From an uncultured Actinomycetes bacterium (GTDB lineage Bacteria; Actinomycetota; Actinomycetes; S36-B12), in the NCBI GenBank assembly GCA_937902285.1, contig CALGTB010000341.1, forward strand, positions 1-22,839: DNA of 22,839 nt, given 5' to 3'. Made by a program: the position numbers and the translations under genes. Of the stretch, positions 22,581 to 22,839 are shown piece after piece; position 1 is the stretch's first letter; each line of letters starts with the position of its first letter. Under the pieces are notes generated by a model. The model was given only the letters and a program-made list of their open reading frames with translations. It had not been told where the DNA came from and did no database searches.

Positions 22581-22839
22581 ATGGACGCCATCCTCAGCAT
22601 CGACGCGGGCACGACCGGCATCACCGCCCTCGTGGTCGACGGCTCGGCCAGCATCATCGCGCAGGGCTATCGCGAGTACCCGCAGCACTTCCCGGCCGAC
22701 GGCTGGGTCGAGCACGACCTGTCCGAGATGTGGTCCGCGACCCTCGCGGCCGCTCGCGAGGCGCTGGCCGCGACCGACGCCACCATCGTGGCCATCGGCA
22801 TCACCAACCAGCGCGAGACCGTGTGCTTCTGGGACCGCG
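22581..22839 (+). CDS. glpK: Glycerol kinase, N-terminal fragment (3' end outside window)
   Basis: The frame is open from ATG 22581 to the end of the window (86 codons). It encodes the N-terminal lobe of a FGGY-family sugar kinase: the phosphate-1 loop SIDAGTTGITALVVD near the start, then YPQHFPADGWVEHDLSEMW and GITNQRETVCFWDR. The last segment, with its Arg-Glu pair that contacts glycerol, is specific to glycerol kinase rather than xylulokinase or gluconate kinase. The enzyme phosphorylates glycerol to sn-glycerol-3-phosphate. A leaderless promoter precedes it. It is divergent from the phosphofructokinase gene, placing two triose/hexose-phosphate entry steps side by side. The rest of the protein cannot be checked. 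Confidence 0.9.
   Translation, partial: MDAILSIDAGTTGITALVVDGSASIIAQGYREYPQHFPADGWVEHDLSEMWSATLAAAREALAATDATIVAIGITNQRETVCFWDR

Noticed and set aside
1..22839. Search for tRNA genes, CRISPR repeats, transposases, phage genes and anti-phage defence genes
   Set aside because: None seen. All sizeable open frames with coding character belong to the metabolic, envelope and signalling genes listed.

Overview
The window reads as chromosomal DNA of a high-GC actinobacterium. The signs are strong G/C at third codon positions, frequent GTG starts, 4-bp start/stop overlaps, a PASTA-type Ser/Thr kinase, a class II DAHP synthase, a polyprenol-phosphate-mannose-dependent mannosyltransferase and a heterodimeric actinobacterial lycopene cyclase. 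Genus cannot be fixed from the sequence alone; a carotenoid-pigmented, non-mycolate lineage such as Nocardioidaceae or a micrococcal relative is a guess. Genes fill the window: no stretch over 300 bases lacks one, and the longest gap is about 115 bp (22466-22580). I saw no tRNA, rRNA, CRISPR array, insertion sequence or prophage gene.

Layout. (1) 1-2276 (+): the end of a CrtQ-like glycosyltransferase coupled to a CrtI/CrtD-family carotenoid oxidoreductase. (2) 2286-6508 (-): metF, a CPA1-type cation/proton antiporter, a PAP2 phosphatase-like membrane protein with an extra C-terminal domain, and a DUF952 protein. (3) 6560-11641 (+): a tightly coupled operon idsA/crtE - crtI - mptA-like - crtB. 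(4) 11675-12408 (-): the two small lycopene cyclase subunits. (5) 12440-19416 (+): a NadR-like P-loop kinase, a PknL-type Ser/Thr kinase with four PASTA repeats, an ALDH7/AmaB-type dehydrogenase coupled to a FAD amine oxidoreductase, and a triple-PAS GGDEF protein. (6) 19483-22465 (-): an alkyltransferase-type DNA repair protein, aroG (class II) and a phosphofructokinase whose residues predict pyrophosphate dependence. (7) 22581-end (+): the start of glycerol kinase.

How the genes fit together. The order metF - idsA - mptA - pknL - aroG matches a backbone known in Mycobacterium tuberculosis (Rv2172c to Rv2178c) and, as I recall, Corynebacterium. Here carotenoid genes are threaded through it: crtI sits between idsA and mptA, crtB follows mptA, and the cyclases come next. 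One prenyl diphosphate synthase would therefore feed GGPP to CrtB, CrtI and the cyclase pair, while an envelope mannan enzyme is co-translated with them. The first two genes could further desaturate or oxidise and glycosylate the pigment. The ALDH/FAD oxidoreductase pair looks like a lysine/pipecolate module placed between pknL and aroG.

A recurrent signal is a TAGNCT-like -10 box 6-8 nt before the start codon, with no usable ribosome-binding site between. It is seen at metF, idsA, the first cyclase subunit, the NadR-like gene, pknL, aroG and glpK, with weaker versions at the ALDH gene and crtB. This is the architecture of leaderless transcription. Two divergent gene pairs have these promoters overlapping face to face.
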